The notes: a model not told the origin generated them from the sequence alone. A stretch of DNA of 35,839 nucleotides from Bacillota bacterium (GCA_021797515.1 JAJZZP010000174.1:1-35839); one strand, 5' to 3'; shown: positions 1 through 7,701, counted from the stretch's first letter. Made by a program: numbers and translations.

Positions 1-222
1 GCGGTGAACATCCTCAACAAGGGGATGCATGGGGAGATTCGCCCCGGGGAGTTCTTTGTACCCCAACGGATCACGTATCGCCGTCCCGTCCCTCTCAAAA
101 GGGCGTTAAGGCGTAGTCCGGCTGAACCCCGGCATGTTGCTGGCGGGATAAGCGGTGGCGAGTCAGGAGGTTCACTCCGAGGGTCTCTCGACCCGCGACG
201 CAGCGACTGTGGTTCCCCCTAG
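1..222 (+). CDS. TnpB, 3' end only (IS605/IS1341-type element)
   Basis: This is the C-terminal tail of an RNA-guided TnpB nuclease. The frame is open from base 1 and ends at TAG 220-222. It starts with the residues AVNILNKG, which match the conserved '(N)AAxNIL' block near the C-terminus of TnpB proteins, followed by a basic, low-complexity Gly/Arg/Ser-rich tail. In this family the tail overlaps the structured guide-RNA scaffold, and the DNA here is likewise GC-rich and able to fold. The RuvC catalytic residues would lie upstream of the window, so intactness cannot be judged. The identity rests on the NIL motif plus the typical right-end hairpin just downstream. Confidence 0.72.
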   Translation, partial: AVNILNKGMHGEIRPGEFFVPQRITYRRPVPLKRALRRSPAEPRHVAGGISGGESGGSLRGSLDPRRSDCGSP

Positions 223-253
223 AATCTCCGCCCTTTAGTGCGGGGAGGTTCAA
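223..253 (+). mobile_element. Right end of IS605/IS1341-type element with omega-RNA 3' end
   Basis: Directly after the tnpB stop there is a subterminal hairpin, CTCCGC with GCGGGGAG around a short loop (about 226-246), followed by GGTTCAA at 247-253. This arrangement of GAAT, hairpin and GGTTCAA is the usual right end of TnpB-bearing IS elements and the 3' end of the omega-RNA scaffold. By family knowledge the guide would be the bases directly after this point, about 254-270, reaching into the flanking chromosome. The exact boundary is inferred. Confidence 0.6.
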
Positions 254-327
254 TCTCTATAGCTTGCGGGATGAGAGAACCTTACACCGTGGTTGTCTGG
301 GAGCCAAGCGTTCATCCAGGACCGTAG

Positions 328-362
328 TTGACACCCCGTCGATGAGGCGAAACACTGGTTTT
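328..362 (+). promoter_or_regulatory. Possible weak promoter for the MFS gene
   Basis: TTGACA at 328-333 is a consensus -35 hexamer, but the hexamer 17 bases further on (AACACT) is a poor -10. It is the only -35 match between the insertion-sequence end and the MFS gene. Weak call. Confidence 0.25.
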
Positions 363-385
363 TGGGATGTATTTCAAGAAGATGC

Positions 386-400
386 GGACGATATTCGTCC
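386..400. promoter_or_regulatory. Perfect short palindrome upstream of the MFS gene
   Basis: GGACGA-TAT-TCGTCC is a 6+3+6 inverted repeat ending 20 bases before the MFS start and just ahead of its ribosome binding site. It could be a repressor operator or a small leader hairpin. Function not shown. Confidence 0.3.
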
Positions 401-420
401 AATCCAAGGGGGTTAGCAAG

Positions 421-1605
421 ATGGCTGGATTGACCGAACGTGCTCCCGATGCTCGATGGAGAAACGCGAATGTGTGGAAAATTTCGTTGTCTGCCTTTTT
501 TGCGGATTTTGGCTATCAAGCGGTGTTGGCTGGATTTCCGATTTTTCTTGTAGTTGTTTTAAAGGCGCCAGTCTGGGCTTATGGTGTGGCCATGGCGTTC
601 AGTTACGGCCCGGGCGCACTGGTGGCATATGCGGGTGGAAGACTAGGGGATCGAACGGACCATCGGCGCGTTGCAATCTTTGGGAACATATTGATACCGA
701 TTCTGTCATTTGCCGGATTGGTTGCCATACCCTGGCAATCGATTACCCTATTTGTATTGGGTTGGTTGCCGCGAAATCTTAGGAGTCCGTCACGGCGCGT
801 CATGCTGACGCGAAGCGTCACCGATGCGCACCGTACGCGGGCATTTGGATTTTTACACGCGTTGGATGTCGGTGGTGGAGTGCTGGCGGGATTAGGGCTG
901 CTAACGTTGTTGGCGTACCATGTGGCATTTCGCTGGATATTTTTATTGACGATTATCCCTCTTTTAATTTCGACTGCAATGTTGGTCCTGGTTAAGCCGC
1001 AACAATTTTTTCCGCAAGATACGAAACAAAAGGATAGTCAAGTCTCTCACCAAGAGCATCAGATGGTGCGTGGCGTCTTAATTGCGGCGGCTTTGTATGG
1101 GTTTAGTTCCTATAGTTTGGGATTTCCGATTTTGACTGTGACGCAAAGCTCGCATAGTGGTGTTTGGGGGGTACTGTCCTATGTTATATTTCTCGGGATA
1201 TCAGCCTTGACCGGCTTGTGGTTAGGACGTCGGGTTAAAGGAACGGTCAAAGAATTGGCTGGTATCGGTTATCTTCTCGCAGCAGTCGGGTCGCTCGGCC
1301 TGGCTCTTGCATATGCTTTTCATGGCGGATTGATCAGTTATTATGTCCCCATTGCCCTGTTGGGTTTTGCGCTGGGGGCAATCGAAACCTTGGAGCCTAC
1401 CCTGATTGCGCGATTCACTCCAGCCGCTGCATCGGGCAAAGGAATGGGATCGCTAAGTGCATCCCGTAGCATTGGATTATTTTTGGCTAACATAATTATG
1501 GGTTTGTTATATCACTTTACCCCAGTAGATGCGTACGGTTATGCCACGGTGGTTGCGCTGGCCGCAATGGTCGTGTTGCTCGCATCCACAAGAAAATTCT
1601 CGTAA
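421..1605 (+). CDS. MFS transporter, about 12 transmembrane segments
   Basis: A 394-residue major facilitator superfamily permease, probably an exporter of an unidentified small molecule. The protein is a run of hydrophobic segments. It carries the cytoplasmic motif A between TM2 and TM3 (GGRLGDRTDHRR), the signature of MFS proteins. I chose ATG 421 because AAGGGGG lies 8 bases upstream. The frame is open to an ATG at 367, but that start has no ribosome binding site and would add a polar extension before TM1. The gene stands alone between the left insertion-sequence remnant and a convergent unit, and shares a terminator with it. The substrate cannot be read from sequence. Confidence 0.85.
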   Translation: MAGLTERAPDARWRNANVWKISLSAFFADFGYQAVLAGFPIFLVVVLKAPVWAYGVAMAFSYGPGALVAYAGGRLGDRTDHRRVAIFGNILIPILSFAGLVAIPWQSITLFVLGWLPRNLRSPSRRVMLTRSVTDAHRTRAFGFLHALDVGGGVLAGLGLLTLLAYHVAFRWIFLLTIIPLLISTAMLVLVKPQQFFPQDTKQKDSQVSHQEHQMVRGVLIAAALYGFSSYSLGFPILTVTQSSHSGVWGVLSYVIFLGISALTGLWLGRRVKGTVKELAGIGYLLAAVGSLGLALAYAFHGGLISYYVPIALLGFALGAIETLEPTLIARFTPAAASGKGMGSLSASRSIGLFLANIIMGLLYHFTPVDAYGYATVVALAAMVVLLASTRKFS

Positions 1606-1612
1606 AAATATA

Positions 1613-1658
1613 CCCTCTTTCAGAGACGTTAATGTTGGTTGACGTTTCCGAAAGAGGG
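1613..1658. terminator. Bidirectional terminator between convergent genes
   Basis: CCCTCTTTC (1613-1621) pairs with GAAAGAGGG (1650-1658), and the inner bases can extend the stem. On the minus strand the stem is followed by a T-rich stretch (complement of 1602-1612). On the plus strand the following bases are only moderately T-rich. It lies between two convergent units, the rightward MFS gene and the leftward membrane-protein pair, so it probably serves both. Confidence 0.7.
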
Positions 1659-1684
1659 CATTGATTTTCAGCACTGGTATACAA

Positions 1685-1867
1685 TCACGCGTCTCGGTGA
1701 ACGCTTATTCCAATCGCAATGGCAATGACCAAAAACATTGCCAAGCCAGCAATTGAATTCAAGCCGATTTTTGATAAAAGCAATCCGATGCCCAGTGAAA
1801 CAACGGCTAATAATGCCATTATGGGTTCATCGACGAAGAGACCCCAAACTTCTTGAACCCACTTCAT
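1685..1867 (-). CDS. Small two-helix membrane protein, partner of the FTR1-like protein
   Basis: A 60-residue hydrophobic protein with two predicted membrane helices (about residues 16-31 and 37-55), a short aromatic N-terminus (MKWVQEVW) and a basic C-terminal end. Its ATG overlaps the TGA of the upstream gene (ATGA at 1867-1864), so translation is probably coupled and the two products probably act together. I do not recognise a named family. A small accessory subunit of the neighbouring membrane protein is the natural inference. Confidence 0.7.
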   Translation of the reverse strand: MKWVQEVWGLFVDEPIMALLAVVSLGIGLLLSKIGLNSIAGLAMFLVIAIAIGISVHRDA

Positions 1868-2580
1868 GCTGTCGCCACCTTCTTTTTCAACATTGAGACG
1901 AGAACGGCACTAATAAGCAAATAACCGATGATTAGCAGCAAGATAGTTCCTTCGGCCAGAGGCCAGTGTACCCCCATAGACTCTCCGGCCCAAAATGTTC
2001 CGAAGCTGGTCAGCATGACCCCTACTACAAACTTCATCACATTTTCGGGGACTTTAGCCAAAGGTGCACGAAGGGCAACACCTAAAGAAACTACCACCAC
2101 AAGTCCGACCAAGGCTCCTAAAATGGCACTAGGATACGCGTTGGCTCCCGCACCCATAGTTAGTACAATGACGACTACCTCTAACCCTTCCAAAAATACG
2201 CCATTAAATGCAGTAGCCTGGGCCTCGAAGGCGTCGCCCCGGGACTGTTGCAGACGTTGGATTTCCTTGGCATATGCTTGTTGTTCATCGTGCAGTGATT
2301 TTTTTCCGGAAAATCGCAATACTGCCTTGCGAAGCCATTTCAAACCAAATAACAAAAGCAGAGCACCAATAATACCGCGCAACACATCAATAGGGACAAT
2401 CCGCAAGACACCTTCGCCCAAAATCAATATTAGTGCGGCCAAAGCCAAAACAGCCCAAAACGTTCCTCGCATAGCCGGGCGAAATCCCCGGACCGTGCCT
2501 ACTGCCAAGACGATGGTCAGCGCCTCCACAAATTCCACAGACGCAGCCAAAAATGCAGCCACAATGACGTATACGTTCAC
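1864..2580 (-). CDS. FTR1-like membrane protein (COG4280 type), putative metal permease
   Basis: A 238-residue polytopic membrane protein. Two halves each carry an E-x-x-E helix: EFVEAL near the N-terminus and LEGLEV near the middle. This resembles the duplicated REGxE helices of the FTR1 iron permease superfamily, and the overall style matches the COG4280 predicted membrane proteins. A cytoplasmic loop with basic and coiled-coil-like residues lies between the halves. I chose GTG 2580 because AAGGAGGG sits 7 bases upstream and a hydrophobic helix starts directly after. The frame is open upstream to 2694, but that would swallow the ribosome binding site. It forms an operon with the small downstream gene. 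Metal transport is inference. Confidence 0.72.
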   Translation of the reverse strand: MNVYVIVAAFLAASVEFVEALTIVLAVGTVRGFRPAMRGTFWAVLALAALILILGEGVLRIVPIDVLRGIIGALLLLFGLKWLRKAVLRFSGKKSLHDEQQAYAKEIQRLQQSRGDAFEAQATAFNGVFLEGLEVVVIVLTMGAGANAYPSAILGALVGLVVVVSLGVALRAPLAKVPENVMKFVVGVMLTSFGTFWAGESMGVHWPLAEGTILLLIIGYLLISAVLVSMLKKKVATA

Positions 2581-2774
2581 AACTGGTCCCTCCTTGCGCT
2601 TATTGCGGCCTTTAGTTATGCGAGTTGGATAACATCCATTAATAAGGATAGTTGAAGTCGCTACAATCACTAACCAAAATAATGTGTCGGACACTTCCCA
2701 CGTTGAATGTAATTCGCTAGTGTGTTACATTGACAAATGTCTAGCATTATCAAGTGTAAGCGTGGACAAAAGTC

Positions 2775-2803
2775 ATAATACTCTGCTATATACTTATCGT
2801 CAA
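2775..2803 (-). promoter_or_regulatory. Sigma-A-type promoter of the FTR1-like operon
   Basis: On the minus strand TTGACG (2803-2798) and TATTAT (2780-2775) are separated by 17 bases. Both hexamers are close to consensus. Transcription would begin near 2768 and leave a leader of about 190 bases containing the AATGTAA/TTACATT and GTGTCGGACAC inverted repeats before GTG 2580. Confidence 0.6.
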
Positions 2804-2869
2804 CATCGTCTAATATTACAAGGATGCGGCTGTTCTAGAGCGCCCCAAAATCGGGGAAGGACATTTCTT

Positions 2870-2889
2870 GATAATGAACAATCATTATC
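2870..2889. promoter_or_regulatory. 8+4+8 palindrome resembling a Fur-family operator
   Basis: GATAATGA-ACAA-TCATTATC is a perfect inverted repeat with 8-base arms. The half-sites are those of the classical Fur box (GATAATGATAATCATTATC), but the centre differs: a 4-base spacer instead of the usual overlap. It lies about 67 bases upstream of the -35 of the leftward FTR1-like operon. This fits metal-dependent control of that operon, but spacing and position are not those of a standard repressor site. Confidence 0.45.
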
Positions 2890-3174
2890 TTAATGGCATC
2901 TTAATAACGGGATCCCTTAAGATTAACCGACTCTCTCTATAGTGTGACTGAGGTCGCAATAATCATTTGGCACTTGTCGCCAACGGGAAACGTGCGCAAT
3001 CGCTTGATGCGGGTATTGGGGACATCGTGCTACCCCTACGTTGAATCCTTCCGGCCGATCTGCAAGAGAGTATGCTGGCACGACCTTACTCGCTTGCACT
3101 GAAGAAAACAAATTTAGCAGAGCAAATATTGTGTTAAAGCAAATAAACTTTAAAGAATAAATTTTTATTTTATA

Positions 3175-3203
3175 TTGACCATAGACAGTACACTGATTAT
3201 TAT
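3175..3203 (+). promoter_or_regulatory. Sigma-A-type promoter of the middle operon
   Basis: TTGACC (3175-3180) and TATTAT (3198-3203) are 17 bases apart, preceded by more than 50 very AT-rich bases that could act as an UP element. Start would be near 3210, giving a leader of about 120 bases to the lipoprotein gene. Confidence 0.6.
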
Positions 3204-3333
3204 GGCAACAGTAGACGTTTACATTATCACAATTCTGGGTGCCGTTATTCCTACAACGTTTAGATTGCTTAGAGGAAATGGTTGGTTCAGCCGTCCAAAT
3301 ACTTGGGTTTATTTGAAGCAAGGAGGATATATG

Positions 3334-4644
3334 ATGGATCGACGAACAGGCCGTATAATGTTATTGGGTGCGGGGGCGCTTTCTTTAACGGCGGGATTGG
3401 CGGGATGTGGCGCAAGTACCCCCACGGCCACAAGCAAAAAAGGACCAGTAGATATTGTCTATTGGTCTGGTCATGCCTCGGGTGCTCTCCATGCTGCTGT
3501 TGTTCAGGAAGTAGCGGATTTTAATGCCACTCATCCCGGGATTCACGTGACTTTTAAGCCCGAAGGAGCTTCATCTCATGGACTGGCAGCTTTTGAAGCC
3601 GGACGGTCCCCCAATGTGGGAATGGTCAGCTCGTATGTTGTACCTCAATTTGCAAAAGCTGGTGCTCTGGTAAACCTCAAGAGCTACCTTGATGGGTCCC
3701 AAGGGTTAACGACGGCGGAAATTCACAAGTTGTACTATCCGACCATATGGAGTGACATGCAGAACGGCAATGGGGTGCAGTACATGATGCCGTTGGAGAA
3801 AAAGGCTAATATGGTAATTTATTACAACGAAAGTCTTTTTAAAAAGGCGGGGATTACCAATTTGCCGACGACCTGGAATGAAGTCAGCCGGGACGCCGCG
3901 AAAATTCGCGCGTTGGGATCGAAATATCATGGGTTTGCTTGGACTCCCTATCTCGGCGACTTGTATGAGATGACCCTAGCCAATGGAGGGCAAGTCTTTA
4001 CAACGGCTACGCATAGGACGCATTTCGCACTGGATAATTCTGGAGCGGTGCAAGCCTTAAGTATGCTGCGCAATTGGATTAAAAACGGCACCATGATTCT
4101 GACGTCGGGATTTGAATATCAATTGGATTTTGGGACCGGTAATATTGGCATGGTCATTGACACAACAGCGGGTTATACGTATGACAAGAGCGCTATTGGA
4201 GGAAAGTTTGCCATGGGAGGGATTCCGAGCCCCGCTGGGACATCCGGCCACTCTTCGCAATATATCAATGGCGCCTCCCTAGTGATGTTCAATACCGGCA
4301 CCAGTGCACAAAGGGCCGCGTCATGGACGTTTATGAAGTATATGTCATCCCCTGCCACCAATACCTACTGGGACAAGCACACTAATTATTTGCCCTTAGG
4401 ACCTCAAGAAACGAGCAATATGCAAAGTTTTTGGAGTCAGCATCCGGCCCAAGCCGGGAGCTTCTCTGATCCTGCTCAATGGTGGTATAAACCAAGAGGC
4501 GCGGTTGGAAATTGGACTGCTTCCCAAACTGCGATGGATTCTATTTTTGAAAAGGCGCTCAATGGTACGTTAGGCATTACCCAGGCTCTCAAACAAATGG
4601 ATACCGTCGGAACCTCATATTTAACTGGCAAAGTTCGCGGGTAA
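3334..4644 (+). CDS. UgpB-like substrate-binding lipoprotein of an ABC importer
   Basis: A 436-residue extracellular solute-binding protein that would capture the substrate and deliver it to the two permeases downstream. It has a charged start, a hydrophobic stretch and a lipobox LAGC (Cys25), so it is probably lipid-anchored. Blocks resemble glycerol-3-phosphate binding protein UgpB: YYNESLFKKAGI, the NGASLVMF segment, NYLPLGP and a late PRG arginine that corresponds to a ligand-binding region. Start: AAGGAGG lies 7 bases before ATG 3334; ATG 3331 is adjacent and cannot be excluded. A strong hairpin lies between this gene and the permeases. Substrate: glycerol-3-phosphate or a glycerophosphodiester is suggested by similarity and by the GDPD gene downstream, but a sugar is possible. 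Confidence 0.85.
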   Translation: MDRRTGRIMLLGAGALSLTAGLAGCGASTPTATSKKGPVDIVYWSGHASGALHAAVVQEVADFNATHPGIHVTFKPEGASSHGLAAFEAGRSPNVGMVSSYVVPQFAKAGALVNLKSYLDGSQGLTTAEIHKLYYPTIWSDMQNGNGVQYMMPLEKKANMVIYYNESLFKKAGITNLPTTWNEVSRDAAKIRALGSKYHGFAWTPYLGDLYEMTLANGGQVFTTATHRTHFALDNSGAVQALSMLRNWIKNGTMILTSGFEYQLDFGTGNIGMVIDTTAGYTYDKSAIGGKFAMGGIPSPAGTSGHSSQYINGASLVMFNTGTSAQRAASWTFMKYMSSPATNTYWDKHTNYLPLGPQETSNMQSFWSQHPAQAGSFSDPAQWWYKPRGAVGNWTASQTAMDSIFEKALNGTLGITQALKQMDTVGTSYLTGKVRG

Positions 4645-4660
4645 TCCCTGTGGTCCCCTC

Positions 4661-4702
4661 GGTGTTATGAACAAAGTCGGACCAGATTTTGTTCATAACA
4701 CC
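4661..4702 (+). promoter_or_regulatory. Long intercistronic hairpin between binding-protein and permease genes
   Basis: A perfect 15-base inverted repeat, GGTGTTATGAACAAA (4661-4675) and its complement (4688-4702), surrounds a 12-base loop. No T-run follows. In binding-protein-dependent ABC operons such hairpins protect the upstream message or partly terminate, so that more binding protein than permease is made. That role is inferred from position. Confidence 0.6.
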
Positions 4703-4735
4703 ACTTACACTCTAACTTAGTGAGGAGGCTGATTT

Positions 4736-5677
4736 ATGGCATTACCGATTACTCGTCCCCCAAGGTCTGCACACGCCGTGACTCCGCCCCTTAAAAAACG
4801 CCCCATGAAGGATTGGGTGAGAGCGGTCTTCTTCCTGCTTCCTGCGGCACTTTTTGTGTTGACGTTCGTGTATGTTCCTGCGGGCATGTCTTTAGTGCTG
4901 GGATTTTTCCACTATCACCTACTGGGCATTAACACCACATTTGCAGGTTTGTATAACTTTCATTCGGCGTTGACTTTTGGGGTGTTTTGGATCGCATTTC
5001 GAAACACCTTGTACTATGCCGTGCTCATGATTCCGACCACGATTTTTGGCGCGGTTCTTATTGCGCTGTTGATTCACGGGAGTTCTCGCTTTTATGCCAT
5101 CATAAGAACTGCCGTGCTGTTACCCTACATCACCCCGGTCATTGCCACGTCGATCGGTTGGCTATGGATGTTTAACCCACAGTACGGGATGATGAACGCG
5201 GTGTTGGGGTGGTTTCACATTCCTCCTTCTCAATGGCTTTTAAGCCCCAGTATGGCCATGCCAGCGGTGGCACTTTACAGCTTGTGGCATGGGTTAGGAT
5301 TTGATGTCATCATTGTACTGGCGGCATTAAGCAACGTTCCTACGACAGTATTGGAGGCAGCCACCATTGACGGCGCAACGCACTGGCGGAAGTTCTGGCG
5401 TGTGACGCTTCCATTCATTTCGCCCACGATGTTTTTTCTGGTGATTATCACGACGATTGCAACGCTTCAGGCATTTTCGCAGGTGTATGCTTTATCCGGC
5501 GGCAAAGGAGGTCCAGAATACGCGACCACCACGCTGTTACTATTGATTTACCAAACGGCATTCCAAGACTTCCATTTCTCGTATGCCGCGGCGATGGCGA
5601 TCTTATTAGTGTTGATGATTCTCGGCTTGACCCTGTTTCAACGATGGCTGTCCACAAAGTGGGTGTTTTACCAATGA
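4736..5677 (+). CDS. ABC importer permease, UgpA/MalF type
   Basis: A 313-residue inner-membrane permease with about six membrane helices. Near the C-terminus it carries the EAA loop that docks the ATPase (EAATIDGATHWRKFWRVTLP, with the diagnostic DGA and following P). A polar N-terminal segment of about 25 residues precedes TM1. GAGGAGG lies 8 bases upstream of ATG. It forms a heterodimer with the next gene product, whose start overlaps this stop by four bases. Neither here nor nearby is there an ATP-binding subunit. Confidence 0.88.
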   Translation: MALPITRPPRSAHAVTPPLKKRPMKDWVRAVFFLLPAALFVLTFVYVPAGMSLVLGFFHYHLLGINTTFAGLYNFHSALTFGVFWIAFRNTLYYAVLMIPTTIFGAVLIALLIHGSSRFYAIIRTAVLLPYITPVIATSIGWLWMFNPQYGMMNAVLGWFHIPPSQWLLSPSMAMPAVALYSLWHGLGFDVIIVLAALSNVPTTVLEAATIDGATHWRKFWRVTLPFISPTMFFLVIITTIATLQAFSQVYALSGGKGGPEYATTTLLLLIYQTAFQDFHFSYAAAMAILLVLMILGLTLFQRWLSTKWVFYQ

Positions 5678-6504
5678 GCCGATATACTCTTAAATCCTCT
5701 CAGGGATTGCGTATTCTTGTGTCGGTAGTGGTTGGGGTGATGTTTTTGTTTCCCCTATATATTGCATTTGTCACATCCCTCGACACCAAAGCCGATGTAT
5801 TCACGTTTCCCCCTCATCTTTTGCCTGCCTTTGATTGGGAACCCTATGTTCATGTGTGGCACATGGCGCGGTGGCCGATGTATTTTGGCAATACCCTGTT
5901 CATTACTTTGACGACGATTGCCATTGCTTTGACCACCAGTATTCTCGCAGCCTACGCGTTGTCCTTTTTGAAATTTCGGTATCGGGAAGCCATCTTTGTG
6001 ATCTTTTTATTGGTATTGATGGTTCCCGCTGAAGCCTTACTGATTCCGAACTATGTCATCTTGCATTTAATGGGATTGTTGAACACTTATTGGGCCCAAA
6101 TCTTAATTTATGGGGGCTCAGTATTTGGGATTTTTCTATTGCGGCAATTTTTTCTGTCGTTGCCTCAATCCTATTGGGATGCGGCCCGAATCGACGGAGC
6201 GGGACACTTGCGATTTCTTTGGTCGGTGGCACTGCCCATGGCCCGCCCCGTGCTCTTTACCATAGGACTGTATATCTTCATTGGTAGCTGGAATTCCTTT
6301 CAGTGGCCCCTTATCGTGACGTCTAGTCATCATGTGCAGCCTATTGAGGTTGCCGTGTCGCGTTTGATGTTGGCTCATTCGGTGGACTGGCGCCGGCTGT
6401 CTGCGGCGGGAATCATGGCCACCATGCCATTGGTAATTCTCTTTTTCTTCGTGCAAAAATACCTAATTCGCGGGATCGGGCGGGGAGAAGGGACTCAGGG
6501 ATGA
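5674..6504 (+). CDS. ABC importer permease, UgpE/MalG type
   Basis: A 276-residue permease with the second EAA loop (DAARIDGAGHLRFLWSVALP) and about six membrane helices, including the typical 'FPLYIAFVTSLDTKADVF' periplasmic segment of the MalG/UgpE family. ATG 5674 overlaps the previous TGA (ATGA); a longer frame back to 5644 is open but would add residues read inside the neighbouring gene. It is followed by another four-base overlap with the phosphodiesterase gene, which ties transport and hydrolysis together. Confidence 0.88.
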   Translation: MSRYTLKSSQGLRILVSVVVGVMFLFPLYIAFVTSLDTKADVFTFPPHLLPAFDWEPYVHVWHMARWPMYFGNTLFITLTTIAIALTTSILAAYALSFLKFRYREAIFVIFLLVLMVPAEALLIPNYVILHLMGLLNTYWAQILIYGGSVFGIFLLRQFFLSLPQSYWDAARIDGAGHLRFLWSVALPMARPVLFTIGLYIFIGSWNSFQWPLIVTSSHHVQPIEVAVSRLMLAHSVDWRRLSAAGIMATMPLVILFFFVQKYLIRGIGRGEGTQG

Positions 6505-7646
6505 ATGGAATCGAGCCCTCCACCTGGGGCCATGGAGATATGTTGAATGTAACCGACATCATGCCTAGTGCCCTGCGCTTTATCGCCGGAACAGACCAGT
6601 CGTTCCATAACCTATCTATGGGCGCGGCACGACAAGTGGTCGTGTGGCTTGTTGACGGGTGGGGATACGATCAGGTATTGACCGCATTGGAAAAACACCT
6701 GATGCCGCACTTATCCGAATTAATGCTTCATGGTGCGGCACGCCTTCATTCGTTATTAAGTGTCTTTCCCTCGGTTACACCCGTAGTGCTCGCGAGTGTA
6801 CTCACGGGAAAATATCCCTCAGCGCATGGTGTCCTGGGGCAGGTGGTAAAGCACGCAGGGGGAATAGTGGATGTTATGAGGGGACCCGTCCCCAACACGT
6901 TTCACTTATTAGTAGATGATATCGCAACTCAGGCGTTACAAGCAGGCATATCATACCATGCAGTAGTGGAGCATCGGCTGCGAAAAGACTCTTTGACGAT
7001 GCTTTTGCATCGTAATGTTTCCCATATCGAAACCTTCGTGGTGGCATCTGGACTGCCGACCGTGGTCAATGAAATTCTCGACAGGAACGAGCCGGGAATT
7101 ATCTATGTGTACTGGTCAGGAGTGGACGTACTTAATCATGAGCGAGGAGCGTATGGACTGGAATGGGAAGCAGAAATGACGTCTATGGATCAATGGATTG
7201 CCGCGTTTACCCAAAGTGCTCGAAACCGGGCCTGGCTGTGGATTACGGCAGATCATGGACACATTCCGATTGCGGGACGGCTTCGCTATTATGACTTACG
7301 GAGAACATTATCGTGGTTACCGGAAATACCAACCCAAATTGGCCCTGCGATTGCTGTCGACATGGAGTTGCCAGCTAACTTCTCATCAATCGTAAACAAC
7401 TGGGCGTCCGTGCCGATTGACATGGTGCGAACTAAGGACTGGTGGGACAAGGGATATTTCGGTCCCGGTGCCGATATCCAACACATGGAACGAATTGGGT
7501 CCTATCTATTGATTCCACCAGCGGGCTGGCAGTGGCAAATAACGGACGAACCGCAACATCCATGGGGTCATGGGGGGACAACCCAACCGGAGATGACCGT
7601 TCCCTGGATAGAAGTTTCGCTTGAGGGTCGCCGATACGTGTGTTGA
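6501..7646 (+). CDS. Alkaline-phosphatase-superfamily phosphodiesterase
   Basis: A 381-residue metal-dependent phosphohydrolase of the type I phosphodiesterase/nucleotide pyrophosphatase group. The two-metal site is visible: Asp52 (VDGWG), the likely nucleophile Thr93 in SVTP, Asp209 and His213 (VDVLNH), Asp251 and His252 (TADHGH) and His357 (PWGHGG). No signal peptide is seen, so it should act in the cytoplasm on imported substrate. Its ATG overlaps the TGA of the permease gene, strong evidence of a common job. Phosphodiester or phosphonate monoester substrates are both possible in this superfamily. Confidence 0.82.
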   Translation: MNGIEPSTWGHGDMLNVTDIMPSALRFIAGTDQSFHNLSMGAARQVVVWLVDGWGYDQVLTALEKHLMPHLSELMLHGAARLHSLLSVFPSVTPVVLASVLTGKYPSAHGVLGQVVKHAGGIVDVMRGPVPNTFHLLVDDIATQALQAGISYHAVVEHRLRKDSLTMLLHRNVSHIETFVVASGLPTVVNEILDRNEPGIIYVYWSGVDVLNHERGAYGLEWEAEMTSMDQWIAAFTQSARNRAWLWITADHGHIPIAGRLRYYDLRRTLSWLPEIPTQIGPAIAVDMELPANFSSIVNNWASVPIDMVRTKDWWDKGYFGPGADIQHMERIGSYLLIPPAGWQWQITDEPQHPWGHGGTTQPEMTVPWIEVSLEGRRYVC

Positions 7647-7676
7647 GATACACAAGCTCTGAGTTGTTGTGATCTC
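7645..7676 (+). promoter_or_regulatory. Small intercistronic hairpin
   Basis: GAGATACACAA (7645-7655) pairs with TTGTGATCTC (7667-7676) with one bulged A, in the 55-base gap before the GDPD gene. No T-run follows, so it is unlikely to be a full terminator. Possible processing or stability element. Confidence 0.3.
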
Positions 7677-7701
7677 ACGTTAGACGAAAAGAGGCTGCGA
7701 A

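Larger units (their letters stand above)
2581..3333. other. Gene-free regulatory region between divergent units
   Basis: About 750 bases separate the leftward FTR1-like unit from the rightward lipoprotein gene. I see a leftward promoter (2775-2803), a rightward promoter (3175-3203) with a very AT-rich stretch just upstream (about 3118-3174), a strong palindrome (2870-2889) and several smaller inverted repeats: GTGTC-G-GACAC at 2684-2694, AATGTAA/TTACATT at 2706-2731, and ATCTTAA/TTAAGAT at 2898-2923 flanking GGGATCCC. The segment 2930-3110 has no convincing gene on either strand. It may be a decayed coding remnant. Confidence 0.6.

Noticed and set aside
1928..2632. Long rightward frame over the FTR1-like gene
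   Set aside because: It is antisense to a coherent membrane protein, and its Thr/Asn/Pro-rich product is a typical shadow of a hydrophobic reading frame.
2844..2858. Small CCCC/GGGG inverted repeat as a terminator
   Set aside because: Only four pairs, no T-run on either strand, and no gene ends nearby.
2923..3321. Leftward 132-codon frame in the region upstream of the lipoprotein gene
   Set aside because: It runs antisense through the promoter and AT-rich element, has no ribosome binding site and a patchy composition. The 2930-3110 part may be a decayed gene, but I cannot assign it.
3334..3408. Twin-arginine signal on the binding lipoprotein (RR near the start)
   Set aside because: The residues after RR (TGRIM) do not match the Tat pattern, and a clear lipobox follows; a Sec lipoprotein is simpler.
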